Source of the DNA: Chelativorans sp. ZYF759
GTDB taxonomy: Bacteria; Pseudomonadota; Alphaproteobacteria; Rhizobiales; Rhizobiaceae
Assembly (NCBI RefSeq): GCF_012911015.1
Contig: NZ_WVVV01000011.1
Span: 60,932-124,931, forward strand
Direction: 5' to 3'
DNA length: 64,000 nucleotides
The position numbers and the translations under genes are program-made. Shown piece after piece: positions 26,843-36,356 of the stretch; positions within the stretch are counted from its first letter, which is position 1, and every line of letters starts with the position of its first letter. The notes below the pieces were generated by a model that saw only the letters and a list, made by a program, of their open reading frames with translations, did not search any database and was not told the origin of the DNA.

Positions 26843-28063
26843 ATGAACGAGACCCCGCTTCCCAATTCCTTCCGTTCCGGGCCGGACGGCGAGGGCATGT
26901 TCGGCATTTTCGGCGGCCGCTTCGTGGCCGAGACGCTGATGCCGCTGATCCTCGATCTCGAAAAGGAATGGACCGCGGCGAAGGGCGACGATGCCTTCTG
27001 GGCCGAGATCGCCCATCTCAATACGCATTATACTGGCCGGCCTTCGCCGCTCTATTTCGCCGAGCGCCTGACCGAGCATCTGGGCGGCGCCAAGATCTAC
27101 TTCAAGCGCGACGAGCTCAACCACACCGGTTCGCACAAGATCAACAACTGCCTCGGCCAGATCCTGCTCGCCCGCCGCATGGGCAAGACGCGCATCATCG
27201 CCGAGACCGGTGCCGGCCAGCATGGCGTGGCCACCGCCACCGTGTGCGCGCGCTTCGGCCTGCCCTGCGTAGTCTATATGGGCGCCACCGATGTCGAGCG
27301 TCAGGCGCCCAACGTCTTCCGCATGAAGCTGCTCGGTGCGGAGGTCATTCCCGTCTCGTCGGGCCACGGCACGCTCAAGGACGCCATGAACGAGGCGCTG
27401 CGCGATTGGGTCACCAATGTCGAGGACACCTACTATCTGATCGGCACCGCGGCTGGCCCGCACCCCTATCCAGAGCTCGTGCGCGACTTCCAGTCGGTGA
27501 TCGGCAAGGAACTGCGCGAGCAGATGATGGCGGCCGAAGGCCGGCTGCCCGACATGCTGGTGGCGGCCGTCGGCGGCGGGTCGAACGCGATCGGCCTTTT
27601 CCACCCCTTCCTGGATGACCGCGACGTGGCGATCGTCGGCGTCGAGGCCGGCGGCAAGGGTCTGGAGGGCGACGAGCATTGCGCCTCGCTCACGGCCGGC
27701 CGACCCGGCGTGCTGCACGGCAACCGCACCTATCTTCTGCAGAACGAGGACGGCCAGATCAAGGACGGCCATTCCATCTCGGCCGGGCTCGATTATCCGG
27801 GCATCGGGCCGGAGCATTCCTGGCTGAAGGAATCCGGCCGCGTCGAATATGTGCCGATCATGGATGACGAGGCGCTTGAGGCATTCCAGCTCTTGACCAG
27901 GCTCGAGGGCATCATCCCGGCGCTGGAGCCCGCCCATGCCTTGGCCGAGGTGATCAAGCGCGCGCCCAGGATGGGCAAGGATCAGATCCTCGTCATGAAT
28001 CTGTGCGGGCGCGGCGACAAGGACATCTTCACCGTCGGCAAGATCCTCGGCATGGGGCTGTAG
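26843..28063 (+). CDS. trpB: Tryptophan synthase beta chain
   Basis: Pyridoxal-phosphate enzyme joining indole and serine, 406 residues, full length. The PLP lysine is in [20 protein letters not shown], the phosphate loop is [10 protein letters not shown], and [17 protein letters not shown] is intact. trpA would be expected right after it in related genomes, but the next gene is cutA 6 bases on, and no trpA occurs in the window. Confidence 0.97.
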   Translation: MNETPLPNSFRSGPDGEGMFGIFGGRFVAETLMPLILDLEKEWTAAKGDDAFWAEIAHLNTHYTGRPSPLYFAERLTEHLGGAKIYFKRDELNHTGSHKINNCLGQILLARRMGKTRIIAETGAGQHGVATATVCARFGLPCVVYMGATDVERQAPNVFRMKLLGAEVIPVSSGHGTLKDAMNEALRDWVTNVEDTYYLIGTAAGPHPYPELVRDFQSVIGKELREQMMAAEGRLPDMLVAAVGGGSNAIGLFHPFLDDRDVAIVGVEAGGKGLEGDEHCASLTAGRPGVLHGNRTYLLQNEDGQIKDGHSISAGLDYPGIGPEHSWLKESGRVEYVPIMDDEALEAFQLLTRLEGIIPALEPAHALAEVIKRAPRMGKDQILVMNLCGRGDKDIFTVGKILGMGL

Positions 28064-28068
28064 GCTCG

Positions 28069-28392
28069 ATGGCGGCCTTTCTCGATGTCTGGGTCAACTG
28101 CCCCGACCGCGAGACGGCCGAGGCCATCGCCGCCGACTGCATCGAAAGGCGGCTCGCCGCCTGCGCCAATATCTTCGCGCCCATTGCCAGCCTCTATCAC
28201 TGGAAGGGCAAGGTCGAGAGCGACCAGGAGGTGCCGCTCGTCCTGAAGACGCGCGCCGCGCTGTTCGACGACCTCTGCGTCGTGGTCAAGGCCAGACACC
28301 CTTTCGAGGTGCCCTCCATCGTCGCCACCGAGCTGGTGGCGATCGAAAAGGCCTATGCGGCCTGGCTGGAAGAAGAGACCGCGCCGCGCTAG
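28069..28392 (+). CDS. cutA: CutA-family divalent-cation tolerance protein
   Basis: Small trimeric protein of 107 residues, associated with copper tolerance in Escherichia coli, with a debated true role. The family pattern is clear: VNCPDRETAEAIAADCIERRLAACANIF, YHWKGKVESDQEVPLVLKT and HPFEVPSIVATEL. ATG at 28069 is 6 bases after the trpB stop, with no separate ribosome site visible, so it is probably read by coupling in the trp transcript. It ends 5 bases before the convergent GGDEF gene. Confidence 0.93.
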   Translation: MAAFLDVWVNCPDRETAEAIAADCIERRLAACANIFAPIASLYHWKGKVESDQEVPLVLKTRAALFDDLCVVVKARHPFEVPSIVATELVAIEKAYAAWLEEETAPR

Positions 28393-28396
28393 ACCC

Positions 28397-29482
28397 TCAG
28401 TCGCTGGCGTAGAGCAGCCAGTTCTTGACGAAGTTCCCGGTGGCCAGCTCCGAATAGCGCGTGACGCGATTGCGGCCATTGGATTTGGAGGCGTAGAGCG
28501 CGCGGTCGGCCTTGGTGTAGAGGTCGTCTGGCCCTTCGGCTTCCGAAGCCATGCACAGACCGAAGGAGATGGTGATCGGGCCGTAATCCTTGCCGGTGGC
28601 CACGTTCACGAAGGGCGTCTGCTCCACCGCGAGCCGGATTTCCTCGGCCAGCCTGGTGGCGCTCTCTTCGGTGTAGTCGCGCAGGATGAGCGCGAATTCC
28701 TCTCCGCCGGCACGCGCCACGAACACGCGCGAGCAGCTTCTGGCGCCGAAGATGCCGGCCACGATCTGCAGGATCCGGTCGCCCACAGGGTGGCCGTGCG
28801 TGTCGTTGACCGGCTTGAACATGTCGATGTCGGCCAGGATCAGCGAGGAGAACATCACCTTGCGCTTGTCCTCGTAGATGGCGGCGATCTCGCGGTCGAA
28901 GCTGCGGCGGTTGCTGAGCTGGGTCAGCGCATCGGTATCGGCGAGCTTCTTGTACTTCGCCAGCTTGGACTGCACCTCGGCCAGTTCGGCCGACCGGTCG
29001 CTCATCGATGAGGCGATCTTGCGCCCGTGGTCGAGGGTGGTGTCGGTGGCCGTCGAGATCAGCGAGACGACACGCTGCAGGAAATCCTGAGACAGGGCGT
29101 GGCGTCCGTTCAGCCCGAGCGAGGTCTCGCCGAGCAGCTGGCCATATTTCTCCAGCGCGGTCTGTTCGATCTTCAGAAGCGCTATGATCTCGGAGAGCTT
29201 GCTCATGATCTCGCCATGCGCCTCGCTCACCTTGGCGGCCTCGGGCCGGTCGAGCTGGGCCTCCGCCAGTTCGTCGAGCCGCGATTGCGGCGGCGCTTCG
29301 CCGAGCCGGGCCAGCGCGGCGGCGATCTCGGACTGGGGGTTGGTCACCGCTTCGTAATAGAGGGCGTAGTTGCGGGGGAGAGCCGACACGTTCATCCGCC
29401 GCATGGTGTTGGCGACTGCCGTGGCCAGGTCCGCGTGCTTGGTGGACGCCGGTAATCTTTGCTCAACTGGCCGTGGCTGCAA
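28397..29482 (-). CDS. Diguanylate cyclase (GGEEF) with helical N-terminal region
   Basis: Cytoplasmic cyclase of 361 residues. No transmembrane segment or known sensor domain is visible in the first ~190 residues, which are helical and contain EIIALLKIEQTALEKYGQLL, likely a dimerising coiled region. The GGDEF domain follows: LADTDALTQLSNRRSFDREI, LADIDMFKPVNDTHGHPVG, VARAGGEEFALIL and ADRALYASKSNGRNRV. The active loop is GGEEF, so active. Convergent with cutA, 5 bases apart, and transcribed alone from the 221-base spacer upstream. Confidence 0.92.
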   Translation of the reverse strand: MQPRPVEQRLPASTKHADLATAVANTMRRMNVSALPRNYALYYEAVTNPQSEIAAALARLGEAPPQSRLDELAEAQLDRPEAAKVSEAHGEIMSKLSEIIALLKIEQTALEKYGQLLGETSLGLNGRHALSQDFLQRVVSLISTATDTTLDHGRKIASSMSDRSAELAEVQSKLAKYKKLADTDALTQLSNRRSFDREIAAIYEDKRKVMFSSLILADIDMFKPVNDTHGHPVGDRILQIVAGIFGARSCSRVFVARAGGEEFALILRDYTEESATRLAEEIRLAVEQTPFVNVATGKDYGPITISFGLCMASEAEGPDDLYTKADRALYASKSNGRNRVTRYSELATGNFVKNWLLYASD

Positions 29483-29703
29483 TGCCGCTATCCCCCATCT
29501 GGCCGTTTCCAGCCGTCATGCGCTCGCTTTCGGCGCCGAACGCTCCTCCCCTCCAGGAAGAAGCTTTCGGCCCCAGTTCCGCGAATCGCGCACCACCCTT
29601 GACTTACGCAAGGTTAGTCGGAGGCAGCTAAAGCTTCGTTAAAGTGCGGCTTTACTGCGTGTAGAATCCCAGTCTCGTCAGATGAGATGCAGTGCGGTCG
29701 CAC

Positions 29704-30204
29704 CTATGATACTTGCGTTTTGCCGGAGGCGGCCAGGCGCAGCCACCAGTACAGAATCCCGATGGCGGCAGCGATTCCGACGGCCAGCGGCACATATGCC
29801 GTCTCGAAACCGCCGAAGACCATCCGGTACATGATGCGCCCCGGCAGGAAGGTGAAATAGCCGGCCAGGATGAGCGCCCCGAAATAGGTCCACTGCATGA
29901 TCCTCTGATGCTCCAGGATGCTTCCCGCCCGTGCGCTGCGGATGCCGCCAATCAGAGCTGCGAGCGTCGTCACCGAGAGGACGTGGATCGGACTCCAGAT
30001 CCCGATCACCTGCACCGTATGGATGAAGAAGGAGGAGACGCAGACCAGCCCCATCAGGCCCGCCCAGATGCGTCCGCCCATGCGGTGCAGCCGGTCGCCC
30101 TTGCGGCGGAACAGCACAAGTCCGCCCAGCACGAACGCCAAGATGGCCGACACGGTGTGGATCTGGATCGCGACTGTCGCGTCGAGGAGCGGCTGGAGTG
30201 TCAT
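29704..30204 (-). CDS. DUF2306-family membrane protein
   Basis: Predicted inner-membrane protein of 166 residues with four hydrophobic helices (TVSAILAFVLGGLVLF, IWAGLMGLVCVSSFFI, TTLAALIGGI, YFGALILAGYFTFLP). The motif RRKGDRLHRMGGRIWAG and the histidine HTVQV are typical of DUF2306. Function unknown. The start at 30204 (MTLQPLLDATVAIQIHTV) is chosen because the 83 codons above it are hydrophilic, arginine-rich and not conserved-looking. It is divergent from a membrane LytTR regulator 154 bases away, and the two may form a regulator-target pair. Confidence 0.85.
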   Translation of the reverse strand: MTLQPLLDATVAIQIHTVSAILAFVLGGLVLFRRKGDRLHRMGGRIWAGLMGLVCVSSFFIHTVQVIGIWSPIHVLSVTTLAALIGGIRSARAGSILEHQRIMQWTYFGALILAGYFTFLPGRIMYRMVFGGFETAYVPLAVGIAAAIGILYWWLRLAASGKTQVS

Positions 30205-30358
30205 GGCAAGGTTCTCCCGAAAACTGGTCAAGGTCCGGCGACCGGGCGTCTTGCCGTTCGCCTTTGCTTGGCCTATCCCAGCCAGACGCTCAGCAGGAAA
30301 GGGTGCATTCGCCATTCGACGTGCTCGCTTCGCCATCGACGCCAGCCTGCAGTTCACG

Positions 30359-31117
30359 ATGCGCGAATTGCAGTCGGTCCTGTCCTCGCCCGTGTTGTGG
30401 GCGGGCCTGGCAGGCGCGTCGATCCTGCTCGGCATGGTCGGTCCCTTCGGCACCTACGATCAGCTGCCGCTCGCCGCGCGCCTGGCCTATTGGACCGCAA
30501 TCGTCGTTTCGACCTACCTCACCGGCTTCGCGGTGGTGCATTTCGCCGTCGGCCTGCTCTTCGGCGAGGACCGCGGCGGGGTGACGGGGTATGCGGTGGC
30601 TGGCGCGATCGCGGGCGTCCCGATCGCTGCGCTGGTGGCGCTGTTCAACCGCTTTGCCTTCGGCGATGCCTCGGTATTCGGCTTCGTGACCGCCTTGCCC
30701 TATGTCGTGGCCACGGCGACCCTGGTGTCCGGTCTTGTCGCCTTCCTCATTCGCAATGCCGAGCCCGAGCCGGACGCCTCGGCGCGGGTCGCCGGCCCGC
30801 CCCGGCGTCCGCGTATCCTCGACCGCCTGCCGCACGACAAGCGCGGCCGGCTCGTCCGTCTCGGCATGCAGGACCATTATGTCGAGGTTCACACTGATCG
30901 CGGCAGCGCGCTCGTCCTCATGCGCATGGCGGACGCGATTGCCGAAACAGAAGGCGTGGAGGGCCTGCGCATCCACCGCTCGCACTGGGTCGCGCGCGAG
31001 GCCGTCGAGCGGCTGGAAAGGCGCGAGGGCAGGCTGGTCGTGCACCTGCATGGCGGGGGGGAACTGCCGGTCAGCCGCAGCTACTCCGAGGCGGTGCGCT
31101 CAGCCGGTTTCGGCTGA
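30359..31117 (+). CDS. Membrane-bound LytTR-domain regulator
   Basis: Probable one-component membrane regulator of 252 residues. Four hydrophobic helices fill residues ~10-140 (PVLWAGLAGASILLGMVGPF and following), then a LytTR DNA-binding domain: LVRLGMQDHYVEVHTDRGSA, LRIHRSHWVAREAVERLERR and LPVSRSYSEAV. There is no receiver domain. The start at 30359 is uncertain because no clear ribosome site is present. Its last 37 bases overlap the convergent YiiX-like gene. Confidence 0.85.
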   Translation: MRELQSVLSSPVLWAGLAGASILLGMVGPFGTYDQLPLAARLAYWTAIVVSTYLTGFAVVHFAVGLLFGEDRGGVTGYAVAGAIAGVPIAALVALFNRFAFGDASVFGFVTALPYVVATATLVSGLVAFLIRNAEPEPDASARVAGPPRRPRILDRLPHDKRGRLVRLGMQDHYVEVHTDRGSALVLMRMADAIAETEGVEGLRIHRSHWVAREAVERLERREGRLVVHLHGGGELPVSRSYSEAVRSAGFG

Positions 31118-31956
31118 GCAGCCGGCGCGGGAGGCCGGGCGGGGCGCGGCTGCGTCATGGCCTTCTGCCCATCTTCCGACCATTCCAGCCTGGTGTAGTC
31201 GAAGCCGAAGACCAGCGTCGGCTTGACGATCTCGAAGAAGGGCGAAAGGTCGAAATCGCGCGGCGTATAGAGCGAGTGGTGGCGGATGTGCAGGATCTCG
31301 CGCCGCGAATAGGTGGATTCCGCATGCGCCCGGCCGCGCTTGGGCCGTACATCCGGCAGGATCGGGTAGAGGATTTCGGTGAAGGCCTCTGCGATCATCG
31401 ACGAGCAGATCGCGCGGGTGGGATCGCCCGATCCGAAGGCGATCATGCGCCGGCGCCAGCGCACGGGGATCGGCGGCGTCGGCAGGAAATAGCGCAGGAG
31501 GTCGAAGATGTGCTTCATGTCGTAGCGATGCCCGATCCGCTCGACCATGAAGGAGACGACCCTGTCGCGGTCATCCGGCAGGAGGCCGGAAGCGCGGCAG
31601 ATGCGCGTGTTGTAGGTCCGGTATTTGGACAGGGGCACCGCCACGCAACCCTCTCCCAGATTGACTTCGACCAGCCGCGGACGTTCCGAACCGTCCTCGG
31701 GTTCGGGCAGCGTATCGCCGACATAGAGCGCGGCATGCGACCATGTTGATTGCGTCAGATATTTGATCGCCCCGGAGATCTTCTGGTTGCCCTCCACCAG
31801 CAGCACGTCGCCTGGCTGCAGCGCGCGCCGCAGGGTTTCGGGGTCCGAGGGCGTGTAGGGCTGATAGCCCGACGACTCGTCCTGCAGCCGGTCGGCCAGG
31901 AAGCGTCCGAGCCGGTCGAGGAGGGTGTCCTTTTGCGCCTTGGCGGTGTCGACCAT
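31081..31956 (-). CDS. YiiX/YebB-like cysteine hydrolase (permuted NlpC/P60 fold)
   Basis: Predicted cysteine amidase or transferase of 291 residues. Catalytic residues typical of the permuted papain fold are seen: the His in TQSTWSHAALYVGDTLP and the Cys in TRAICSSMIAEAF, with LQPGDVLLVEGN before them. No signal peptide or lipobox, so probably cytoplasmic. The tail is proline- and alanine-rich (PRPARPPAPAAQPKP), and its last 37 bases are read also by the convergent LytTR gene. It lies 8 bases downstream of the CHAD gene in the same direction. Confidence 0.85.
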   Translation of the reverse strand: MVDTAKAQKDTLLDRLGRFLADRLQDESSGYQPYTPSDPETLRRALQPGDVLLVEGNQKISGAIKYLTQSTWSHAALYVGDTLPEPEDGSERPRLVEVNLGEGCVAVPLSKYRTYNTRICRASGLLPDDRDRVVSFMVERIGHRYDMKHIFDLLRYFLPTPPIPVRWRRRMIAFGSGDPTRAICSSMIAEAFTEILYPILPDVRPKRGRAHAESTYSRREILHIRHHSLYTPRDFDLSPFFEIVKPTLVFGFDYTRLEWSEDGQKAMTQPRPARPPAPAAQPKPAERTASE

Positions 31957-31963
31957 GGGGCGA

Positions 31964-32902
31964 TCAGGCAGCCTTGCGCTGCTTTGGCGTCTTCGATTTG
32001 GCGCGCGCCCGCGCCATGGCGGCCTCGAAGCTTGCCCTGAGGCCGCTGGGCGGCTTGCCGAACAGTTTTTCCGCTTCCGCCACGCTGCTGCGGCGGAGTT
32101 CGAGCCGCTTCTGCTCGAGCAGTCGCGCGAAATGCCCTTCCGTGTCGAAACCCATCTCGACCGCGCCCGTGCGCATATGCCCTTCCATCACGTAGATGTC
32201 GTTGAGTTCGCCCAGCATGTTACCGAGTGCCTCGACGGCCTCGCGCCTCTTCTTCACGGGACCCGGCCAAAGATCGTGCAGCAGGCCCAGATGCGTCCAA
32301 TGGCGCTTCACGGCCTTTCGCAGATTGTGGAAATCGTCCTCCTCGCCCGTGCGCCTGGCCTCCTTGCGTGCAGCCTCGGCGTCCTTCCAGGCGCGTTTCG
32401 CGCCCTTGGCCAGCAGATGCGCGCCCGCCTTGCTGGCATGGGGCAGGGGCCAGTTTTCGATGGCGCGGGCGGCCTCATCGCAGCCCACCACGCAGGCCTG
32501 GCCCGCCGCTTCCAGCGCGTCTCTGGTGGATTTCAGCAATTCAAGCCGCATCACCAGATGCGCGCGCAACGTCAGGAGCGCGCTGCGGTTGGCATCATCG
32601 GCAAATTCCTTGACGAAGCGGTCGACGGTCTCGATGAGCGCGGCGGCCTCGCGGGGGCCGGCAAGACTGGCTGAAATATCGCGCCAACGGGCGTTTTCCC
32701 TCCGGTAGAATGCCTTGTCGGTCGCGCGCGCCAGGCGCAGCGCCGCGCGGATTTTCTTGATCGCCTTGCGTGCCTCGTGGGGGCTCTTGAGCGGCTCTTC
32801 CGCCACCGCCAGGGCATGCTGCCTCACATGGTTGATCTGCAGCAGCATGACGCGCCGCAATTCAGCGTCGCAGGCCTTGCCGGGATCGAGGCGGAAGCTC
32901 AA
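31964..32902 (-). CDS. CHAD-domain protein
   Basis: Helical, basic protein of 312 residues with conserved histidines. CHAD domains bind polyphosphate and are often linked to CYTH proteins. Conserved segments are HEARKAIKKIRAALRLAR near residue 45 and HNLRKAVKRHWTHLGLL near residue 200, the two CHAD repeats. The tail is lysine/arginine-rich (ARARAKSKTPKQRKAA). Its ATG overlaps the CYTH stop (ATGA), so the two are made together; usually CYTH and CHAD are fused, here they are split. Confidence 0.92.
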   Translation of the reverse strand: MSFRLDPGKACDAELRRVMLLQINHVRQHALAVAEEPLKSPHEARKAIKKIRAALRLARATDKAFYRRENARWRDISASLAGPREAAALIETVDRFVKEFADDANRSALLTLRAHLVMRLELLKSTRDALEAAGQACVVGCDEAARAIENWPLPHASKAGAHLLAKGAKRAWKDAEAARKEARRTGEEDDFHNLRKAVKRHWTHLGLLHDLWPGPVKKRREAVEALGNMLGELNDIYVMEGHMRTGAVEMGFDTEGHFARLLEQKRLELRRSSVAEAEKLFGKPPSGLRASFEAAMARARAKSKTPKQRKAA

Positions 32903-33372
32903 GCCACGCCCTCCGGCAGGCCATTGAGCGCCAGCGCCAGGTTGTAGAAACCGGCCTCGTCGGTGACTTCGCGCCCGACCCAGCCGGGCCGCTGATCCGC
33001 GGGCACCATGTCGACCGATTCCACCTCGGCCATCACCAGTCCCGAAAGGGCGCCGGCGAATTCGTCGACCTCCCAGACATGTCCGCCGTGCGGAACCATG
33101 TGCCGTGTCTTGATGATCGGCGCGCCCAGGGCGAAGGCCTGCATCTCCAGGGCATCGGCAAGCGGAAGTTCGTATTCGAACTCGTCGCGCACGCGGCCGG
33201 CACCGCCGAATTTCAGGGTGAGAGTGGCCTTCTGTCCGTCACGAACCCGCACGCGCATGGAGCGGTCCTCACCGGCGGCCAGGTAGAACTGGCGCAATTC
33301 CTTGCGCTCGACCGCCGCCTCGCGCCAGCCTTCTGCAGTCACCAGGAACTTCTGCTCGATCTCTTTGGCCAT
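32899..33372 (-). CDS. CYTH-domain protein (triphosphate tunnel metalloenzyme)
   Basis: Triphosphate-binding enzyme of 157 residues, possibly a tripolyphosphatase or adenylate-cyclase-like protein. The signature EIEQKFLV (ExExK) is at the N-terminus; RMRVRVRDGQKATLTLKFGG, DEFEYELPLADA and VDEFAGALSGLVMAEVES supply the tunnel charges. The start at 33372 (MAKEIEQKFLV) is the homology start; open frame above is rejected. Coupled to the CHAD gene by a 4-base overlap. Confidence 0.93.
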   Translation of the reverse strand: MAKEIEQKFLVTAEGWREAAVERKELRQFYLAAGEDRSMRVRVRDGQKATLTLKFGGAGRVRDEFEYELPLADALEMQAFALGAPIIKTRHMVPHGGHVWEVDEFAGALSGLVMAEVESVDMVPADQRPGWVGREVTDEAGFYNLALALNGLPEGVA

Positions 33373-33447
33373 CGCGTCCATCAAAGCGCGCCAGGCGCTG
33401 CGTTTCAAGCAGCTTAAACGCCGTGAAGCCGCGATGCGATCCTCACG

Positions 33448-33476
33448 AAAAAGGGGGCGCCCTGCGGCGCCCCCTT
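33448..33476 (-). terminator. Rho-independent terminator after pnp
   Basis: An 11-bp stem (33451-33461 with 33466-33476) with a 4-base loop, followed on the minus strand by UUUUU. It lies 30 bases past the pnp stop and ends the rpsO-pnp transcript. Confidence 0.9.
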
Positions 33477-33505
33477 CTGGCGTGTGTATTCGGCAGGACA
33501 GACGA

Positions 33506-35647
33506 TCAGTCGTCGGCGCCCTGGCTGGCCTCGGCGCGCGCCAGTTCCTTGCCCGTCTCCTGGTCGACGACCTTCATCGACAGGCGCACCTTGCCGCGCT
33601 CGTCGAAGCCCATCAGCTTGACCCAGACCTTCTGGCCTTCCTTGACGACGTCGGTGGTCTTCTGCACCCGCTCGGAAGCCAGCTGCGAGATGTGCACCAG
33701 GCCGTCCTTGGGACCGAAGAAGTTCACGAAGGCGCCGAAATCGGCGGTCTTGACGACCGTGCCCTCGTAGATCTCGCCGACTTCCGGTTCGGCCACGATG
33801 GTGTGGATCCACTTCTTCGCCGCCTCGATTTCCTTGGCGTTGGAAGAAGCGATCTTGACCGTGCCGTCGTCGTCGATGTTGATCTTGGCGCCCGTCTTCT
33901 CGACGATTTCGCGGATGATCTTGCCGCCGGCACCGATCACGTCGCGGATCTTGTCGGTCGGGATGTTCATCACCTCGATGCGCGGGGCGAATTCGCCCAG
34001 CTCGCCGCGGCTCTCGTTGATCGCCTTGCCCATCTCGTCGAGAATGTGCGTGCGGCCACCCTTCGCCTGGTCGAGGGCGATCTTCATGATCTCCTCGGTG
34101 ATGCCGGCGATCTTGATGTCCATCTGCAGCGAGGTGATGCCGTCCATCGTGCCGGCCACCTTGAAGTCCATGTCGCCGAGGTGATCCTCGTCGCCGAGGA
34201 TGTCGGAGAGAACGGCGAAGCGCTCGCCTTCCTTGATCAGGCCCATGGCGATGCCCGACACCGGCTTGGCGATCGGCACGCCGGCATCCATCAGCGCCAG
34301 CGAGGTGCCGCAGACGGTCGCCATCGAGGACGAGCCGTTCGATTCCGTGATCTCGGAAACCACGCGCAGCGTGTAGGGGAACTGGTCGGCTGCCGGCAGG
34401 ACCGGATGGATGGCGCGCCAGGCAAGCTTGCCGTGACCGATCTCGCGACGACCGGGCGAACCGACACGGCCCGTCTCGCCGACCGAGAAGGGCGGGAAGT
34501 TGTAGTGCAGCAGGAACGATTCCTTGTAGGTGCCGGTCAGCGCGTCGACGAACTGCTCGTCTTCGCCGGTGCCGAGCGTGGCGACCACAAGGGCCTGGGT
34601 CTCACCGCGGGTGAAGACGGCCGAGCCGTGCGTGCGCGGCAGGACGCCGACTTCCGACACGATCGCGCGAACGGTGTCGAGCTTGCGGCCGTCGATGCGG
34701 CTGCCCGTGTCGAGGATGTTCCAGCGAACCACCTTGGCCTGCAGTTCCTTGAACGTCGTGGAAACCTGCTCCGGCGCCCACTTGGGCTGCTCGCCCTCGG
34801 GTGCCGCGAAGGCTTCCTTGACCTTGGCCTTGACCGCGTCGACGGCGGCGTAGCGCGCCTGCTTGTCGGTGTTCTTGTAGGCTTCGCGCAGCTCGCCCTC
34901 GACCAGCTTGAGCATCTCTGCCTCAAGCTCGGAGAGGTCGACCGGCACGAAATCGCGCGGCTCCTTGGCGGCGACTTCCGCCAGCTTGATGATCGCGTCG
35001 ATCACCGGCTGGAAGCCCCTGTGGCCGAACATGACGGCGCCGAGCATGATGTCCTCGGAAAGCTCCTGGGCTTCCGATTCGACCATCATCACTGCATCGG
35101 TGGTGCCGGCGACGACGAGATCGAGCTTGGACTCGGGCATCTCGTCGGTATGCGGGTTGAGCACATACTCGCCCCCGATATAGCCGACGCGCGCGCCGCC
35201 GATCGGGCCCATGAAGGGCACGCCCGAAAGCGTCAGCGCGGCCGAGGTGGCAACCATGGCCAGCACGTCCGGATCGTTTTCGAGGTCATGCTGCAGCACG
35301 GTGACGATGATCTGCGTCTCGTTCTTGTAGCCGGCGGCGAAGAGCGGACGGATCGGCCGGTCGATGAGACGCGAGGTCAGCGTCTCCTTTTCGCTCGGAC
35401 GGCCTTCGCGCTTGAAAAAGCCGCCGGGGATCTTGCCAGCCGCGAAGGTCTTTTCCTGGTAGTTGACGGTAAGCGGGAAGAAGTCGAGGCCGGGCTTCGG
35501 CTCCTTGGCCGAAACGACGGTGGCCATGACCACGGTCTCGCCATAGGTCGCCCACACGGCGCCATCGGCCTGACGTGCGACCTTGCCTGTCTCGAGGATA
35601 AGCGGACGGCCGCCCCACTCGATCTCTACCTTGTGATGTTTGAACAT
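33506..35647 (-). CDS. pnp: Polynucleotide phosphorylase
   Basis: 3'-5' exoribonuclease using phosphate, part of the RNA degradosome, 713 residues, full length. Two RNase PH domains (the first near [16 protein letters not shown] and [13 protein letters not shown]; the second near [15 protein letters not shown] and [16 protein letters not shown]), then a KH domain ([19 protein letters not shown]) and an S1 domain at the C-terminus. The start at 35647 ([15 protein letters not shown]) has an AGGA ribosome site; the longer open frame above is not homologous. It lies downstream of rpsO, the classic order. Confidence 0.98.
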   Translation of the reverse strand: MFKHHKVEIEWGGRPLILETGKVARQADGAVWATYGETVVMATVVSAKEPKPGLDFFPLTVNYQEKTFAAGKIPGGFFKREGRPSEKETLTSRLIDRPIRPLFAAGYKNETQIIVTVLQHDLENDPDVLAMVATSAALTLSGVPFMGPIGGARVGYIGGEYVLNPHTDEMPESKLDLVVAGTTDAVMMVESEAQELSEDIMLGAVMFGHRGFQPVIDAIIKLAEVAAKEPRDFVPVDLSELEAEMLKLVEGELREAYKNTDKQARYAAVDAVKAKVKEAFAAPEGEQPKWAPEQVSTTFKELQAKVVRWNILDTGSRIDGRKLDTVRAIVSEVGVLPRTHGSAVFTRGETQALVVATLGTGEDEQFVDALTGTYKESFLLHYNFPPFSVGETGRVGSPGRREIGHGKLAWRAIHPVLPAADQFPYTLRVVSEITESNGSSSMATVCGTSLALMDAGVPIAKPVSGIAMGLIKEGERFAVLSDILGDEDHLGDMDFKVAGTMDGITSLQMDIKIAGITEEIMKIALDQAKGGRTHILDEMGKAINESRGELGEFAPRIEVMNIPTDKIRDVIGAGGKIIREIVEKTGAKINIDDDGTVKIASSNAKEIEAAKKWIHTIVAEPEVGEIYEGTVVKTADFGAFVNFFGPKDGLVHISQLASERVQKTTDVVKEGQKVWVKLMGFDERGKVRLSMKVVDQETGKELARAEASQGADD

Positions 35648-35873
35648 GTCTTGTCCTTGAATGGTCGGAGAGGCCCGCGAAACAATTCGCGTGGATGGCC
35701 CATCCTGGCTTCGTTCTGGACGAGCCACGGGCAAGACAACGGGTCGCTTGTGTGCCGGAAGCGACCGGCAATCCTGCCCCATGACAGGTCCACGATTTGG
35801 TTCCTTGAGGCGTCTTCGGATACGCTGGAGGAAACCGTGGCGGGCGACGGACTTTCCGTCCCCAGTGTGCGAT

Positions 35874-35899
35874 CGGCGGGCCCCTTGCGGAGCCCGCCG
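35874..35899 (-). other. Hairpin in the rpsO-pnp spacer
   Basis: An 8-bp perfect stem (CGGCGGGC with GCCCGCCG) with a 10-base loop that could pair further, starting 12 bases past the rpsO stop. It has no U run on the minus strand. In other bacteria the rpsO-pnp junction carries an RNase III or RNase E processing hairpin; this may be the counterpart. Confidence 0.5.
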
Positions 35900-35910
35900 G
35901 TCAATGCGTG

Positions 35911-36180
35911 CTAGCGGCGGATGCCGAGCTTGCCGATCAAGGTCTGATAGCGGCCTTCGTCCTTACCCTTCACATAGTCGAGAAGGCGGCGGCGCTGCGA
36001 CACGAGTGCCAGAAGACCACGGCGGGAATGGTTGTCCTTCTTGTGGTCCTTGAAGTGCTCGGTCAGGTTCTTGATGCGCTCGGTCAGGACGGCGACCTGA
36101 ACTTCGGGCGAACCGGTGTCGCCTTCCTTGGTCGCGTATTCCTTGAGCAGTTCCTGCTTGCGCTCTGCGGTAATCGACAT
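35911..36180 (-). CDS. rpsO: 30S ribosomal protein S15
   Basis: Primary 16S rRNA-binding protein of the small subunit platform, 89 residues, normal length. Typical sequence: [20 protein letters not shown], then [19 protein letters not shown] and [27 protein letters not shown] precedes the start. rpsO and pnp are neighbours, as in most bacteria. Confidence 0.98.
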   Translation of the reverse strand: MSITAERKQELLKEYATKEGDTGSPEVQVAVLTERIKNLTEHFKDHKKDNHSRRGLLALVSQRRRLLDYVKGKDEGRYQTLIGKLGIRR

Positions 36181-36356
36181 CGCGTTCTTCCTTTCGAATT
36201 TGAGGAATTTGGGGTCGCCCGCAGCCGGGATGTCGTCCAGCAGGGGCCATGGTCAGTCGCGAAAAAACCGCAACGATGCGGCGCATATAGTGGAATGTGG
36301 CGTGAATTGCCAGCGAAAAAGCCGGCAGACGGCGCCGCGAGATGCGGCGGCGGGGC

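Noticed and set aside
33302..35914. Long plus-strand open frame of 870 codons opposite pnp
   Set aside because: High GC makes antisense frames stay open. The translation is rich in D, H, R and L repeats, has no domain, and pnp on the other strand has full homology.
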